Assembly: GCA_041753515.1 (NCBI GenBank)
Contig: JBGSUE010000018.1
Span: forward strand, 1-23,148
Length of the DNA: 23,148 bases
Source: JBGSUE01 sp041753515
Lineage (GTDB): Bacteria; Patescibacteriota; Microgenomatia; UBA10105; UBA927
Direction of reading: 5' to 3'
Position 1 is the stretch's first letter; each line of letters starts with the position of its first letter. Under the pieces are notes generated by a model. It searched no databases. It was not told the origin of the DNA and worked only from the letters and a program-made list of their open reading frames with translations. Of this stretch, positions 6,790 to 13,908 are shown one piece after another. The translations under genes and the position numbers were made by a program.

Positions 6790-7149
6790 TCAGTAATTTT
6801 CTATCTTCCATTCAATTTTCTCCCCTGTTTTGGTCACATAATCGGCAGGTCCAACGCTTGCCATGTCACCGTTCACGTAAAACGCCCAGAATTCTTTTTT
6901 TTCTGCGTCAGCCATCCGGCCGTTAATAGATGAGACCATTCCGACCGTATCCAATGTCACGTCAGTTATTTCTTTCAAAAGAGTCAGTGCATCTTTGTTG
7001 TCGACGCCTTCATACAAAAACGTGTCAGGCTGTTTTATGCCAAACTGGACTCGAACTGGAGCCGGGGGTGAGGGTCTTACGAAATAAAATCCTGCGGCAA
7101 TACAGACTGCAATGCCGGCGGCTACCACAAACTGCTTATTGAATTTCAT
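6790..7149 (-). CDS. Membrane-anchored DUF4430-like protein (transcobalamin-like fold)
   Basis: 119 residues from the ATG at 7149, chosen over an in-frame ATG eight codons upstream because AGGAGG ends 6 nt before it. One N-terminal hydrophobic helix (about 8-24) anchors the protein; there is no lipobox cysteine at a suitable place. The remainder (about 33-119) matches the DUF4430 pattern: a beta-rich region, a helix with NKDALTLLKEITD, and the closing FWAFYVNGDMAS...GPADYVTKTGEKIEWKIE. In animals this domain forms part of cobalamin-binding intrinsic factor/transcobalamin, and bacterial members often sit beside ECF-type membrane proteins. With the downstream DUF6580-like gene this suggests a surface ligand-capture protein. 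The ligand is not proven. Confidence 0.83.
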   Translation of the reverse strand: MKFNKQFVVAAGIAVCIAAGFYFVRPSPPAPVRVQFGIKQPDTFLYEGVDNKDALTLLKEITDVTLDTVGMVSSINGRMADAEKKEFWAFYVNGDMASVGPADYVTKTGEKIEWKIENY

Positions 7150-7213
7150 ATATACCTCCTGCTCGGGAAACAATATCGATGCACGGGTTTTCTGGCTATA
7201 TACTAAAAAAACT

Positions 7214-7345
7214 CAGGTTTGAAAGAAGGTTTTTTCAGTATCCATCCATCTAACCAGCTTTTTCCCTAAAAATTTCTTAGTTTGATAATGCGTAATACTA
7301 CGTATTAAAGAAATTTTCAGGGTTCAAACCTGAATAAGATGGATG
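7214..7345. repeat. Complex intergenic inverted-repeat element with crossing arms
   Basis: The 266-bp gap (7150-7415) between the PP2C-like gene and the DUF4430-like gene holds several paired arms. These are A CAGGTTTGAA (7214-7223) with TTCAAACCTG (7323-7332), B CATCCATCT (7243-7251) with AGATGGATG (7337-7345), and C CCTAAAAATTTCTT (7265-7278) with AAGAAATTTTCAGG (7308-7321, one mismatch). A 20-bp quasi-palindrome (7287-7306) lies in the middle. Arms A and B interlock (A-B-A'-B'), which as RNA would be a pseudoknot. It is unlike the REP elements and I see no coding potential. Confidence 0.75.
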
Positions 7346-7415
7346 TACAGTTGCGGCACAGCTCCGGAATAATCGCCGGATTGCCCCATACACTTCACAC
7401 ACAATACCACAGATT

Positions 7416-8900
7416 CTATCTGATGGCAAGATTATCCATGAGGAACTTCATTCTTCTACCAAACTCCTCTTGAACTGATCCCAACGAATGGAGATGCGAA
7501 ATATCAACAACACCGAAACGATATCGGGGCATGCTTCGATATATTCCTGCAATCGACAGATCATCAATTTTCCCCCTCGGTTCTTTCTCCGGATCCCAAA
7601 TTCCATTCATATCCGATATTGGAGAACCAATAGGAGCAATAATTTTTTTCCTCATATGCTGCATCTGAATAAACAAAAATATCATGAGCAAGCTGTTTTG
7701 CATGCCTTCACTTATTGTTTGAGTTTCCACTATCGTAATAAGATTAATCATTTTTCGTATGTCCGTTTGTGCGATTACGTCTGCCAATAACCACGGTTGG
7801 CGGATTCCTGCATGCGAAGCAAGAGCTGACATGCCGTCGCTATAGACAAGTATACGTGTATTGGGATCCGATGCATCAAAAGTCGCAGTTGCAAGATGAT
7901 GGTGGGCAAAAGTCGGATCACCAAGTCCGACAACTCCTACTGCAGGATCCGATTTTTTCCTGTTAAATTTATCGCGATATGCTGAATATGCAAATGCTTC
8001 TGCTTCCTCCGGTTCTCCGGCATGCCGCGCGCCAACAGTTATCCCGTCAATCAAAGCCGTATCTGGATGCTGAAGAATCTGTGCTTTCGTCGATTCTATC
8101 CTTCTTCGTCTTCGGCTTCCGCGGACACTTGGAGTTATACATGAAAACTCAGTATCTCCCGATACTGCACCTATTGCCCTGTTTGTCCTGTGGTCAAGGA
8201 TTCCCATTGCCACTGTTGCTTTCCCCACAATTCCTGCTTTTTCAGCCGCATCAAAAAATCTTGGATTCAAATGATCAACAATAAATCTCACAGCTGCTTG
8301 TTCGGATGTACTATTAGCAAGATCTTGAAACGGTGATTGAGGATCTGATCCGCTTTCCGATTTTACTGTGTGCATTTCCTTTCGTATAATTTCTGCAAAC
8401 TGAATATCAGGATGATGTTTATCTGTCACACAATCAAAATCCAAGATAATATCCAGCGGCCCTGCCGTACAGGCAAAGACAACATCTCCGGAGTGATCTC
8501 TCTGAAAAAATCTATCTTCAAGGCTTCCACGATATCCGATAGAAGGACTTACAAAGGCACCAATGTGAGATTGATTGACTCGCCCAAGTGAAACATCTGG
8601 TCTGTGCACAATTTTCATTCCGTCCCAGTGAATAAATGGCCCATCACTGCTTTCCCAAACAGGGGGATCAATCACACTCTCCCGCAGTATCGGCCAAGTC
8701 CGGTCACGAAGCACTGCATCGTTTCCACCTGATACAGAAGACCCAGCTATCAACATTTCTAATAGAGCCTGACATTCCAAGTAAGAACCGATAACTAATT
8801 CTTCACGAGGATAAATAATTTCCGTACGTAACGGATCTGGACGGATATGTGTAAATGCCTCTCTTTGTACCATAATTACATCCTGTAGTATATCAAACAC
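7416..8900 (-). CDS. Divergent PP2C (PPM)-like protein
   Basis: 494 residues. It follows the order of PP2C phosphatase motifs: GYRGSLEDR (122-130, motif 1 with the acidic ED), KATVAMGIL then VSGDTEF (227-252, equivalent to GttalvA and GDSra), ILVYSDGMSAL (350-360, the SDG metal aspartate) and KIDDLSIAGI (444-453, the DD/DN of the last strand). The second motif, normally aDGMGG, is replaced by ACTAGPLD (143-150), so one metal-ligating aspartate is in doubt. The N-terminal ~110 residues and an insert around 258-315 with a run of arginines are not recognised. It may be a degenerate or atypical phosphatase, or a pseudophosphatase. The start shown is GTG, 7 nt after TATAAA; an ATG nine codons in, with AGGA upstream, is an alternative. 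It is divergent from the second hydrolase with only 38 bp between starts. Confidence 0.72.
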   Translation of the reverse strand: MFDILQDVIMVQREAFTHIRPDPLRTEIIYPREELVIGSYLECQALLEMLIAGSSVSGGNDAVLRDRTWPILRESVIDPPVWESSDGPFIHWDGMKIVHRPDVSLGRVNQSHIGAFVSPSIGYRGSLEDRFFQRDHSGDVVFACTAGPLDIILDFDCVTDKHHPDIQFAEIIRKEMHTVKSESGSDPQSPFQDLANSTSEQAAVRFIVDHLNPRFFDAAEKAGIVGKATVAMGILDHRTNRAIGAVSGDTEFSCITPSVRGSRRRRRIESTKAQILQHPDTALIDGITVGARHAGEPEEAEAFAYSAYRDKFNRKKSDPAVGVVGLGDPTFAHHHLATATFDASDPNTRILVYSDGMSALASHAGIRQPWLLADVIAQTDIRKMINLITIVETQTISEGMQNSLLMIFLFIQMQHMRKKIIAPIGSPISDMNGIWDPEKEPRGKIDDLSIAGIYRSMPRYRFGVVDISHLHSLGSVQEEFGRRMKFLMDNLAIR

Positions 8901-8938
8901 TACCGATTTTATATAGCAACACGTGATAAAATACCTGC
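8901..8938. promoter_or_regulatory. Compact divergent promoter pair
   Basis: 38 bp separate two divergent starts. On the minus strand TATAAA (8908-8913) lies 7 nt before GTG at 8900. On the plus strand TAAAAT (8927-8932) lies 6 nt before ATG at 8939. Neither gene has room for a Shine-Dalgarno leader, and each -35 region would lie in or next to the other gene, so the two promoters should compete. Confidence 0.6.
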
Positions 8939-9955
8939 ATGATGAAATATGTGCTCACATTACTATTTCTGTCAGCGGGATTTATGGCAGGATTATTGTT
9001 ATTGAAGCAAAAAAATACCGCTCCTCAACCCGATCCAGTATCCGAAACAACGTATGCCATACCGACACTATCTCAAGAGCCGCCGGCGATGGCTATTGAG
9101 GTATTGCGGGCGCGCGAGTATCCAGCTACTCCCCTTACCATTACCGAAACGCTCACACCCGGCTCCAATTATACGCGCTTTATTGCATCGTACCAGTCGG
9201 ATGGACTTACCATTTATGGCTTATTGACAGTGCCAAATGGCGCCAAACCCCAAAACGGGTTTCCTGCCATCCTCTTTTTACACGGGTACCTGCCTCCTGA
9301 TTCATACGTTACGACGGCCGACTATGTGGCAACGCAAGGAGGTCTAGCAGAGAGCGGATTTATCACGTATAAACCGGATTTGAGGGGACACGGAAAAAGT
9401 GAAGGAGTGGCAACCGGTGCGCATTTTTCACCCGATTACACGATCGATTCCCTCAATGCACTCGCCGCTCTTCGTGAATTTGACGGCGTCAATCCGGACG
9501 CGCTGGGTTTGTGGGGACATTCAAACGGAGGAGAAATCGGACTGCGGGTCATAGAAATCACTGATGAAGTCAAAGCAGCAGTCTTCTGGGCAGGAGTCGT
9601 GGGGAGCTACCGCGATATGCTTGAAACATATCTGGACCGGATAACATTTCTCAAGCGGCAATCTGCTGATGTATTTGGAACATACGGCTCGCCGAGTGCA
9701 AACCCCGCCTACTGGGACCAGATCGAACCATACAACTATCTTTCTTACATTTCAACGCCCATACAACTCCATCACGGAAACAATGACTCGGAAGTCCCGG
9801 TTGAACTGTCCCGCAGTTTATTTTCAGCACTTGAAGATGCCGGAGTTACTGCAGAATTCTACGAATATCCGGGGGCAGATCACAACATGACGGGCACTGC
9901 ATTCTCCCAAGCCATGTCCCGCACTGTTGATTTCTTCAGGAAATATGTGAAATAA
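8939..9955 (+). CDS. Membrane-anchored alpha/beta hydrolase, paralogue of the one at 3154-4182
   Basis: 338 residues. The N-terminal hydrophobic anchor (about 4-22) is followed by a linker rich in Pro/Thr/Gln and a catalytic domain colinear with the hydrolase at 3154-4182. Matching segments include LHGYLPPDSY, DLRGHGKSEGVA, LWGHSNGGEIG (nucleophile Ser195), PIQLHHGNNDSEVPVELS (acid Asp283) and YPGADHNMTG (His315). The elbow is GHSNG here instead of GHSMG, which may alter the pocket. It is likely an extracytoplasmic peptidase or esterase; substrate unknown. It converges with the EamA gene that follows, with only 2 bp between stop codons. Start is ATG (a second ATG follows directly), 6 nt after TAAAAT. 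Confidence 0.92.
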   Translation: MMKYVLTLLFLSAGFMAGLLLLKQKNTAPQPDPVSETTYAIPTLSQEPPAMAIEVLRAREYPATPLTITETLTPGSNYTRFIASYQSDGLTIYGLLTVPNGAKPQNGFPAILFLHGYLPPDSYVTTADYVATQGGLAESGFITYKPDLRGHGKSEGVATGAHFSPDYTIDSLNALAALREFDGVNPDALGLWGHSNGGEIGLRVIEITDEVKAAVFWAGVVGSYRDMLETYLDRITFLKRQSADVFGTYGSPSANPAYWDQIEPYNYLSYISTPIQLHHGNNDSEVPVELSRSLFSALEDAGVTAEFYEYPGADHNMTGTAFSQAMSRTVDFFRKYVK

Positions 9956-9957
9956 CG

Positions 9958-10821
9958 TCAGACGGAAAGTTTGATTGCAGATGCCACCATCACGGCGGCG
10001 GCAGTGATACGGATGGCATAGACTTTCACCGGATGATGCTCTAAAAGTTTGGGAGCCACAATTGACAAAACGATTGCCACTATCATGGAAATCGGAATAT
10101 TTATGATAGCATTGGATACGCCAACATTTTCTGCATACGCCCTATTTGCTGCAAGAGTGCCGACAGTTTCAACAGCCGCCAACAGAAGGCATATGCCGAT
10201 ATGTTGTTTTGTAATCTTTGGGACATCAAGCCGGAATTTTGGCAATGTAAACAGAAGAAAGAACAGCACGATGATATTCGGCCACAGGATGACATTCCAG
10301 TATCCGTTTACCCCAATTGCCTGCTTTGTCACGATATTGGACAGCGTTGCGGCAACCATTCCCAAAAGCGCCATCACTACCCCTTTTTGGAAAAATGAAG
10401 TCAGTTTAGATTTCTCGTCATAGGTAACGAAAAACCCCGCAACAGTAATGACGGGCACCAACCAGATTTTTGACGGGTCCAGTATTTCACCTAAAAATAC
10501 AGCGCTTAAGAGAAAACCAAGCGGAGTGCGCAGATTATACAAAGGTGAGATTACGCTCACATCAAGCTGGAATAGTGTCAGGGTGAAGAGCGTCCAGGAA
10601 AGTGCATTGAAAAATCCGATAAGAATGAGCGGCCACCAGTCCACCGGCAAACCTGCCCCGTAATGAAGCGCTGTCGGTACGGAAAACAGGACGAGTGCCG
10701 CAGACCAGAGGAAATTGAACATCCACGGATTGGTGATGGAATACTTGCTGGTAAGCTTGCTGACAATGGTAACCGCCCCATACAAAAACGCCGCAATCCA
10801 GGCAAAAATATAAAATGGCAT
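9958..10821 (-). CDS. EamA/DMT-superfamily transporter
   Basis: About 287 residues, ten predicted helices in two halves, with ISPLYNLRTPLGFLLSAVFLGEILDPSKIW near the end of the first half, a standard EamA pattern, and a matching second half (NAIINIPISMIVAIVLSIVAPKLL). The substrate is not predictable. I place the start at ATG 10821, because TATAAT lies exactly 6 nt upstream with no Shine-Dalgarno. An in-frame GTG at 10836 would put the -10 box inside the gene. The gene follows the DEAD-box helicase by about 30 bp on the same strand but appears to have this promoter of its own. Confidence 0.9.
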   Translation of the reverse strand: MPFYIFAWIAAFLYGAVTIVSKLTSKYSITNPWMFNFLWSAALVLFSVPTALHYGAGLPVDWWPLILIGFFNALSWTLFTLTLFQLDVSVISPLYNLRTPLGFLLSAVFLGEILDPSKIWLVPVITVAGFFVTYDEKSKLTSFFQKGVVMALLGMVAATLSNIVTKQAIGVNGYWNVILWPNIIVLFFLLFTLPKFRLDVPKITKQHIGICLLLAAVETVGTLAANRAYAENVGVSNAIINIPISMIVAIVLSIVAPKLLEHHPVKVYAIRITAAAVMVASAIKLSV

Positions 10822-10827
10822 GGAGAA

Positions 10828-10833
10828 ATTATA
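10828..10833 (-). promoter_or_regulatory. -10 box of EamA gene, leaderless arrangement
   Basis: On the minus strand TATAAT, 6 nt (TTCTCC), then ATG. With the usual distance from -10 to +1, the A of ATG would be the first transcribed base. Confidence 0.62.
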
Positions 10834-10850
10834 CACCAGAAACGAAGGTA

Positions 10851-12026
10851 TCAGTCCACAAACGTGATGGCTGAACCCGTTTTTCCGGCCCGACCGGTCC
10901 TGCCGATCCGGTGGATATATTCATCGTACGTATCAGGCGGATCGTAGTTGATCACGTGGGTAATGTCCGATACATCAATGCCGCGTGAAGCAACATCAGT
11001 GGCCAGGAGGAGTTGCACCCGGCTTCTTTTGAATTCTTCAAGCGCTCTGTCCCGCTGTGACTGTCGCTTATTCCCATGGATCACTGCCACCCGGAAACCC
11101 CGAGTCGCAAGTTGTTTGGACAACCGTTCTACTCCCCATTTGGTCCGGCCAAACAAAAGTACTTTGGAAAACTCCCGCTGAATAAGCATTTCATGAAGGA
11201 TCTCAACCTTGTCTTTCCCGCGGGTTCTCACAATATCCTGGTTTACCTGCTCGGAAGGCTTAGTCTGCTCCACAGTCACATGGACGGGATCTTTTAAAAA
11301 TTTCTGCATGATCCGTTTCACGTCTTCCGCAATGGTTGCCGAGAAAAAAAGAGTCTGCCGGTCCTTGCGGGTTTTTCCCATAATATATTCAATATCGCGG
11401 ATAAAACCCATATCCATCATCCGGTCCACTTCATCCAAAACCACGACACTGAAAGCATCAAAAAACAACACTCTCTGCCGTTCAAGATCCTTGAGTCTTC
11501 CCGGAGTACCCACGACACACTGGTGATTTCTCCGCAGTGCGTCAATTTGTCTGCCCATCGGCATCCCTCCGACACACAAAGCGCCATAATATGAAACACC
11601 GGCTGAAAATTTCTTCAACTCGGAGAATATCTGGCCTGCAAGCTCGCGTGTTGGAGCAATAATCAGTGTCTTTCTTTTGCTGTCATGCATCGACTGTTCA
11701 ATAATAGGCAGTAAAAATGCGGCTGTTTTTCCGGTGCCGGTCTGGGCAACACCAACGACGTCACGCCCGGCCAGCACATGCGGAATTACCAGCTTCTGCA
11801 CCGGTGTGGGATTCTTGTACCCGGAGCGGTTAATGTTTTGCACAAGTGCACCGGATAATCGAAACCCGTCAAAACTGCCGGTCTCTGTTTCTGCCATTTG
11901 TATGGCCGGGTTGGCTTTTTTCACAAAAAGCGATGCATCCAACGGTCTTTTTGCCGCACGCCCTCTCCCGCCACGCACCGGAGGTCTGCGGTTGGAATTT
12001 CGAAAATGATTGTTGTATCTTTGCAT
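10851..12026 (-). CDS. DEAD-box RNA helicase
   Basis: 391 residues. A basic RG-rich N-terminus (1-30) precedes a Q-motif region (GFRLSGALVQNINRSGYKNPTPVQ positions near 54-77), motif I AQTGTGKT (94-101), Ia PTREL (125-129), GTPGR (173-177), motif II DEVD (198-201, in place of DEAD), motif III SAT (229-231), motif V ATDVASRGID (342-351) and motif VI HRIGRTGR (372-379). It unwinds structured RNA using ATP, typically in ribosome assembly, mRNA decay or cold adaptation. The protein ends 12 residues after motif VI, so it is a minimal core with no C-terminal extension. Start ATG has AAAGGA 4 nt upstream. The gene has a strong promoter about 190 bp upstream and a long folded leader, a hint of cold-responsive or auto-regulation. 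Confidence 0.95.
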   Translation of the reverse strand: MQRYNNHFRNSNRRPPVRGGRGRAAKRPLDASLFVKKANPAIQMAETETGSFDGFRLSGALVQNINRSGYKNPTPVQKLVIPHVLAGRDVVGVAQTGTGKTAAFLLPIIEQSMHDSKRKTLIIAPTRELAGQIFSELKKFSAGVSYYGALCVGGMPMGRQIDALRRNHQCVVGTPGRLKDLERQRVLFFDAFSVVVLDEVDRMMDMGFIRDIEYIMGKTRKDRQTLFFSATIAEDVKRIMQKFLKDPVHVTVEQTKPSEQVNQDIVRTRGKDKVEILHEMLIQREFSKVLLFGRTKWGVERLSKQLATRGFRVAVIHGNKRQSQRDRALEEFKRSRVQLLLATDVASRGIDVSDITHVINYDPPDTYDEYIHRIGRTGRAGKTGSAITFVD

Positions 12027-12211
12027 AATATCCTTTCAGGCTTTCCCATTTTTGGAAAGCAAAAAACTGCTTAAAACAAGAAAAATAGTTCTGGTTTGGG
12101 AAAGAAAGATACAAATATAAGAAGTAAAATCTTGGGGTATCTTTAACTTATAGCCAAATGAAATATTAAAATTTTATTAAGCAGATTTTAACCTTACAAT
12201 CTGCCGTCAAT
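12027..12211 (-). promoter_or_regulatory. Long structured 5' leader of the DEAD-box helicase gene
   Basis: Between the predicted transcription start (~12211) and the ATG lie about 185 nt with several perfect inverted repeats. These are GCTTTCC/GGAAAGC (12040-12046 with 12054-12060, just before the Shine-Dalgarno), AAAGATAC/GTATCTTT (12105-12112 with 12137-12144), GCAGATT/AATCTGC (12181-12187 with 12198-12204) and a longer-range CTGCTTAA/TTAAGCAG (12067-12074 with 12177-12184). The last overlaps the third, so alternative folds are possible. No known riboswitch motif is seen. Confidence 0.6.
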
Positions 12212-12217
12212 CCGTGT

Positions 12218-12246
12218 ACTATACCAGAGTCACCAGAGAATGTCAA
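12218..12246 (-). promoter_or_regulatory. Strong housekeeping promoter of the DEAD-box helicase gene
   Basis: On the minus strand TTGACA (12241-12246), exactly 17 nt, then TATAGT (12218-12223). It is one of the best matches to consensus in the window and lies in the 287-bp gap 12027-12313. Confidence 0.85.
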
Positions 12247-12313
12247 TAGACTATAGGATTATCGCCTATTAACGCTCACAAACCAGAAAAACTTCACACA
12301 CCGGAATTTTCAA

Positions 12314-12718
12314 TTATTCTATCAATCCCCGATTGAATAAATCATCAAAAATGATCTGGTCGACGGGGGAACTTTTCATTTTCCAATCGTATCCGACGTA
12401 CCGGAATTCAGCCACTTCGGCAGATGCGGCCAGTTCGCCCTCAAATTTTGCCGTAAAGCACGTCATCCTCACTATAATTCCCGGTGGTTTTCCATGCGCC
12501 TGTGCCTCATATATCCCGAAGTGTTCAATGGTCTCGGGGATGATATCTACGGACAATTCTTCTTTCACTTCGCGGATGAGAGCTTCCTCGTCCAACTCCT
12601 CCCCTTCCCGCTTCCCGCCGGGGATATACCACGTATCCTTCCCCCGTGACAGCGTCGACAGGATTTTATTGTCTTTTATATCTATAAACGCCAGTTTATC
12701 GATATACATCTTGTCCAT
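12314..12718 (-). CDS. Nudix hydrolase
   Basis: 134 residues, one domain. The Nudix box is clear: G35 x5 E41 x7 R49E50 V K E53E54, preceded by WYIPGGK; the glycine normally found two residues after the last glutamates is Ser56. It hydrolyses a nucleoside diphosphate linked to another group, giving a housecleaning or signalling role; the substrate cannot be told. The start ATG lies 12 nt after TATAAT (12731-12736), giving only a ~5-nt leader. That -10 box overlaps the stop region of the HAD-like gene upstream, so the gene can be read both from its own promoter and by read-through. Confidence 0.93.
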   Translation of the reverse strand: MDKMYIDKLAFIDIKDNKILSTLSRGKDTWYIPGGKREGEELDEEALIREVKEELSVDIIPETIEHFGIYEAQAHGKPPGIIVRMTCFTAKFEGELAASAEVAEFRYVGYDWKMKSSPVDQIIFDDLFNRGLIE

Positions 12719-12731
12719 AGATACCGATAAA

Positions 12732-13217
12732 TTATAACATGGAAATTTCGTCCGGCAACCGGTCTATCCCTGCAAATTCTTCAACGACGATGGATTTGAT
12801 TTTCTTTTTCAAACCTTTACTGATATGCGGATATGTCATCTGGATTTTCCCTCCAATGCTCTGGCAATCGTCTTCAATAAGAACGTCCGGCATCAATTCC
12901 TCAGCCACATCTTTGTACTCCTGTCCTGACTTTCTGAATAATAAATTTTGATAATCCGGAAAAGAAAAGTTCTTCAGAACATTTTGTATGTCTTCGATTT
13001 CATTTCTATCAGTACGTGATGTCAGATAAAAAATTTCTGCCCCTTGTTCTTTCCATGTATTCAGTTTATCAACTGCCTTCCCATTTGGGATGTATGAGAC
13101 AAAATCAGACACCGACGTTTCACGGGTTGCCGACTGCCAGACACGTTTCAGCCGGCTGACTCCGGCTGCAGATTTGTGCATGATTATGGTGCCTTCCGTA
13201 AACACCAGAATTTTCAT
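12732..13217 (-). CDS. HAD-like protein lacking the usual DxD nucleophile
   Basis: 161 residues. The N-terminus MKILVFTEGTIIMH lies where HAD phosphatases have hhhhDxD(G)T; here FTEGT lacks the nucleophilic Asp. Later segments keep the HAD order: YIPNGKAVDKLNTWKEQGAEIFYLTSR (motif II Thr/Ser, LTSR at 65-68) and PDVLIEDDCQSIGG (motif IV acidic pair, 116-117). It may be a non-catalytic or nucleophile-shifted HAD fold, or a nucleotide-binding relative. I recall similar uncharacterised proteins but no defined function. It lies directly upstream of the Nudix gene on the same strand, 13 bp apart. No clear Shine-Dalgarno is present; TACTGA 8 nt before ATG is a weak -10 candidate. Confidence 0.7.
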   Translation of the reverse strand: MKILVFTEGTIIMHKSAAGVSRLKRVWQSATRETSVSDFVSYIPNGKAVDKLNTWKEQGAEIFYLTSRTDRNEIEDIQNVLKNFSFPDYQNLLFRKSGQEYKDVAEELMPDVLIEDDCQSIGGKIQMTYPHISKGLKKKIKSIVVEEFAGIDRLPDEISML

Positions 13218-13245
13218 ATCTTGAATCAGTACTTACGCAGTCTCA

Positions 13246-13332
13246 TGTCATCCTGATCCGCCCTTCTGGCGGAGAAGGATCTAATAATTATGATTAAACT
13301 AGATTCTTCGCATTAGAATGCTCAGAATGACA
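13246..13332. repeat. REP/BIME-like element, family 2 (TCATCCTGA...CAGAATGACA)
   Basis: 87 bp bounded by TGTCAT and ATGACA as in family 1, but the 5-bp inner core differs. The left hairpin is ATCCT-GAT-CCGCC-loop-GGCGG-AGA-AGGAT and the right hairpin ATTCT-TC-GCATT-AG-AATGC-TC-AGAAT. It lies in the 175-bp gap 13218-13392. Confidence 0.82.
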
Positions 13333-13360
13333 ATTAAATGCGCAACTCATGCTTAAATCA

Positions 13361-13393
13361 TAGACGATGATTGGACGATTATTAGACGATTGT
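13361..13393. repeat. Three tandem 11-bp repeats
   Basis: TAGACGATGAT, TGGACGATTAT and TAGACGATTGT follow each other at an exact 11-bp period, sharing (T/A)GACGAT. The array abuts the stop codon of the GNAT gene. It could be a small tandem repeat or a helix-phased protein site. Confidence 0.6.
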
Positions 13394-13881
13394 CAAAGCA
13401 ATTTCTCCATCACATACTCATCATAATATACACTGTTTACCAGGAGTTCTTTTTTGAGCTCCCCTGCAATGGTGAATCCGGATTTTTCGTAGAGTTTCCT
13501 TGCTGCCGTATTTTCCTTATTGATATTCAGTTTTATTTTTACACATTCAGAAAACGTGCCCGCAACGCGCAGTGCTTCTTTCATAAGCATTGACCCTATG
13601 CCGCTTCTTCGATACTCCGGTTTCACAAATACACTATAGAAATGGATCACATGTTTATGTGCCTGCTCCAAATCCCTTACAACGGAAGTCATTCCGATTA
13701 TCCGGTCATCATCCACGGCAAAAAGCACGTTGGGCAGCCTGCGCTTCCACTCCTTTTCTGTCAATCGGCTCTCCTCCTCCCAGGTTTTGCCAAATGCTTC
13801 AGGGTTGGTTTTGAGTGCCAGCAGCCGGAAATCCCGGTATTCCTTCCACCGATCCTGCTTTAATCTCCGTATGGCAACCAT
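13393..13881 (-). CDS. GNAT-family N-acetyltransferase
   Basis: 162 residues covering a complete GNAT fold. Motif A is VFVKPEYRRSGIGSMLMKEAL (84-104), whose RRSGIG loop binds the acetyl-CoA pyrophosphate. Motif B is NINKENTAARKLYEKSGF (119-136), the hallmark Asn...Tyr...GF segment. It should transfer an acetyl group from acetyl-CoA to an amine on a small molecule or protein; the acceptor is unknown. Start ATG is 10 nt after TATACT on the minus strand and shares the palindromic -10 sequence with the divergent EamA gene. No Shine-Dalgarno is seen. Confidence 0.93.
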   Translation of the reverse strand: MVAIRRLKQDRWKEYRDFRLLALKTNPEAFGKTWEEESRLTEKEWKRRLPNVLFAVDDDRIIGMTSVVRDLEQAHKHVIHFYSVFVKPEYRRSGIGSMLMKEALRVAGTFSECVKIKLNINKENTAARKLYEKSGFTIAGELKKELLVNSVYYDEYVMEKLL

Positions 13882-13891
13882 AGATATGCAT

Positions 13892-13901
13892 AGTATATAC
13901 T
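13892..13901. promoter_or_regulatory. Palindromic shared -10 region (AGTATATACT) for divergent genes
   Basis: AGTATATACT reads TATACT on both strands. On the plus strand it lies 7 nt before the EamA ATG (13909), and on the minus strand 10 nt before the GNAT ATG (13881). Only 27 bp separate the two starts, so both genes seem to use one overlapping promoter core. Confidence 0.6.
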
Positions 13902-13908
13902 ATTGCCC

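Noticed and set aside
7214..7345. Cobalamin riboswitch upstream of the DUF4430-like gene
   Set aside because: The cofactor link made it worth checking, but the conserved B12-box (GCCACTG-like) is not present on the minus strand and the pairing layout does not fit.
12040..12060. Intrinsic terminator at the GCTTTCC/GGAAAGC hairpin
   Set aside because: On the transcribed (minus) strand no T-run follows the stem; the T-run precedes it. It is better seen as a leader hairpin.
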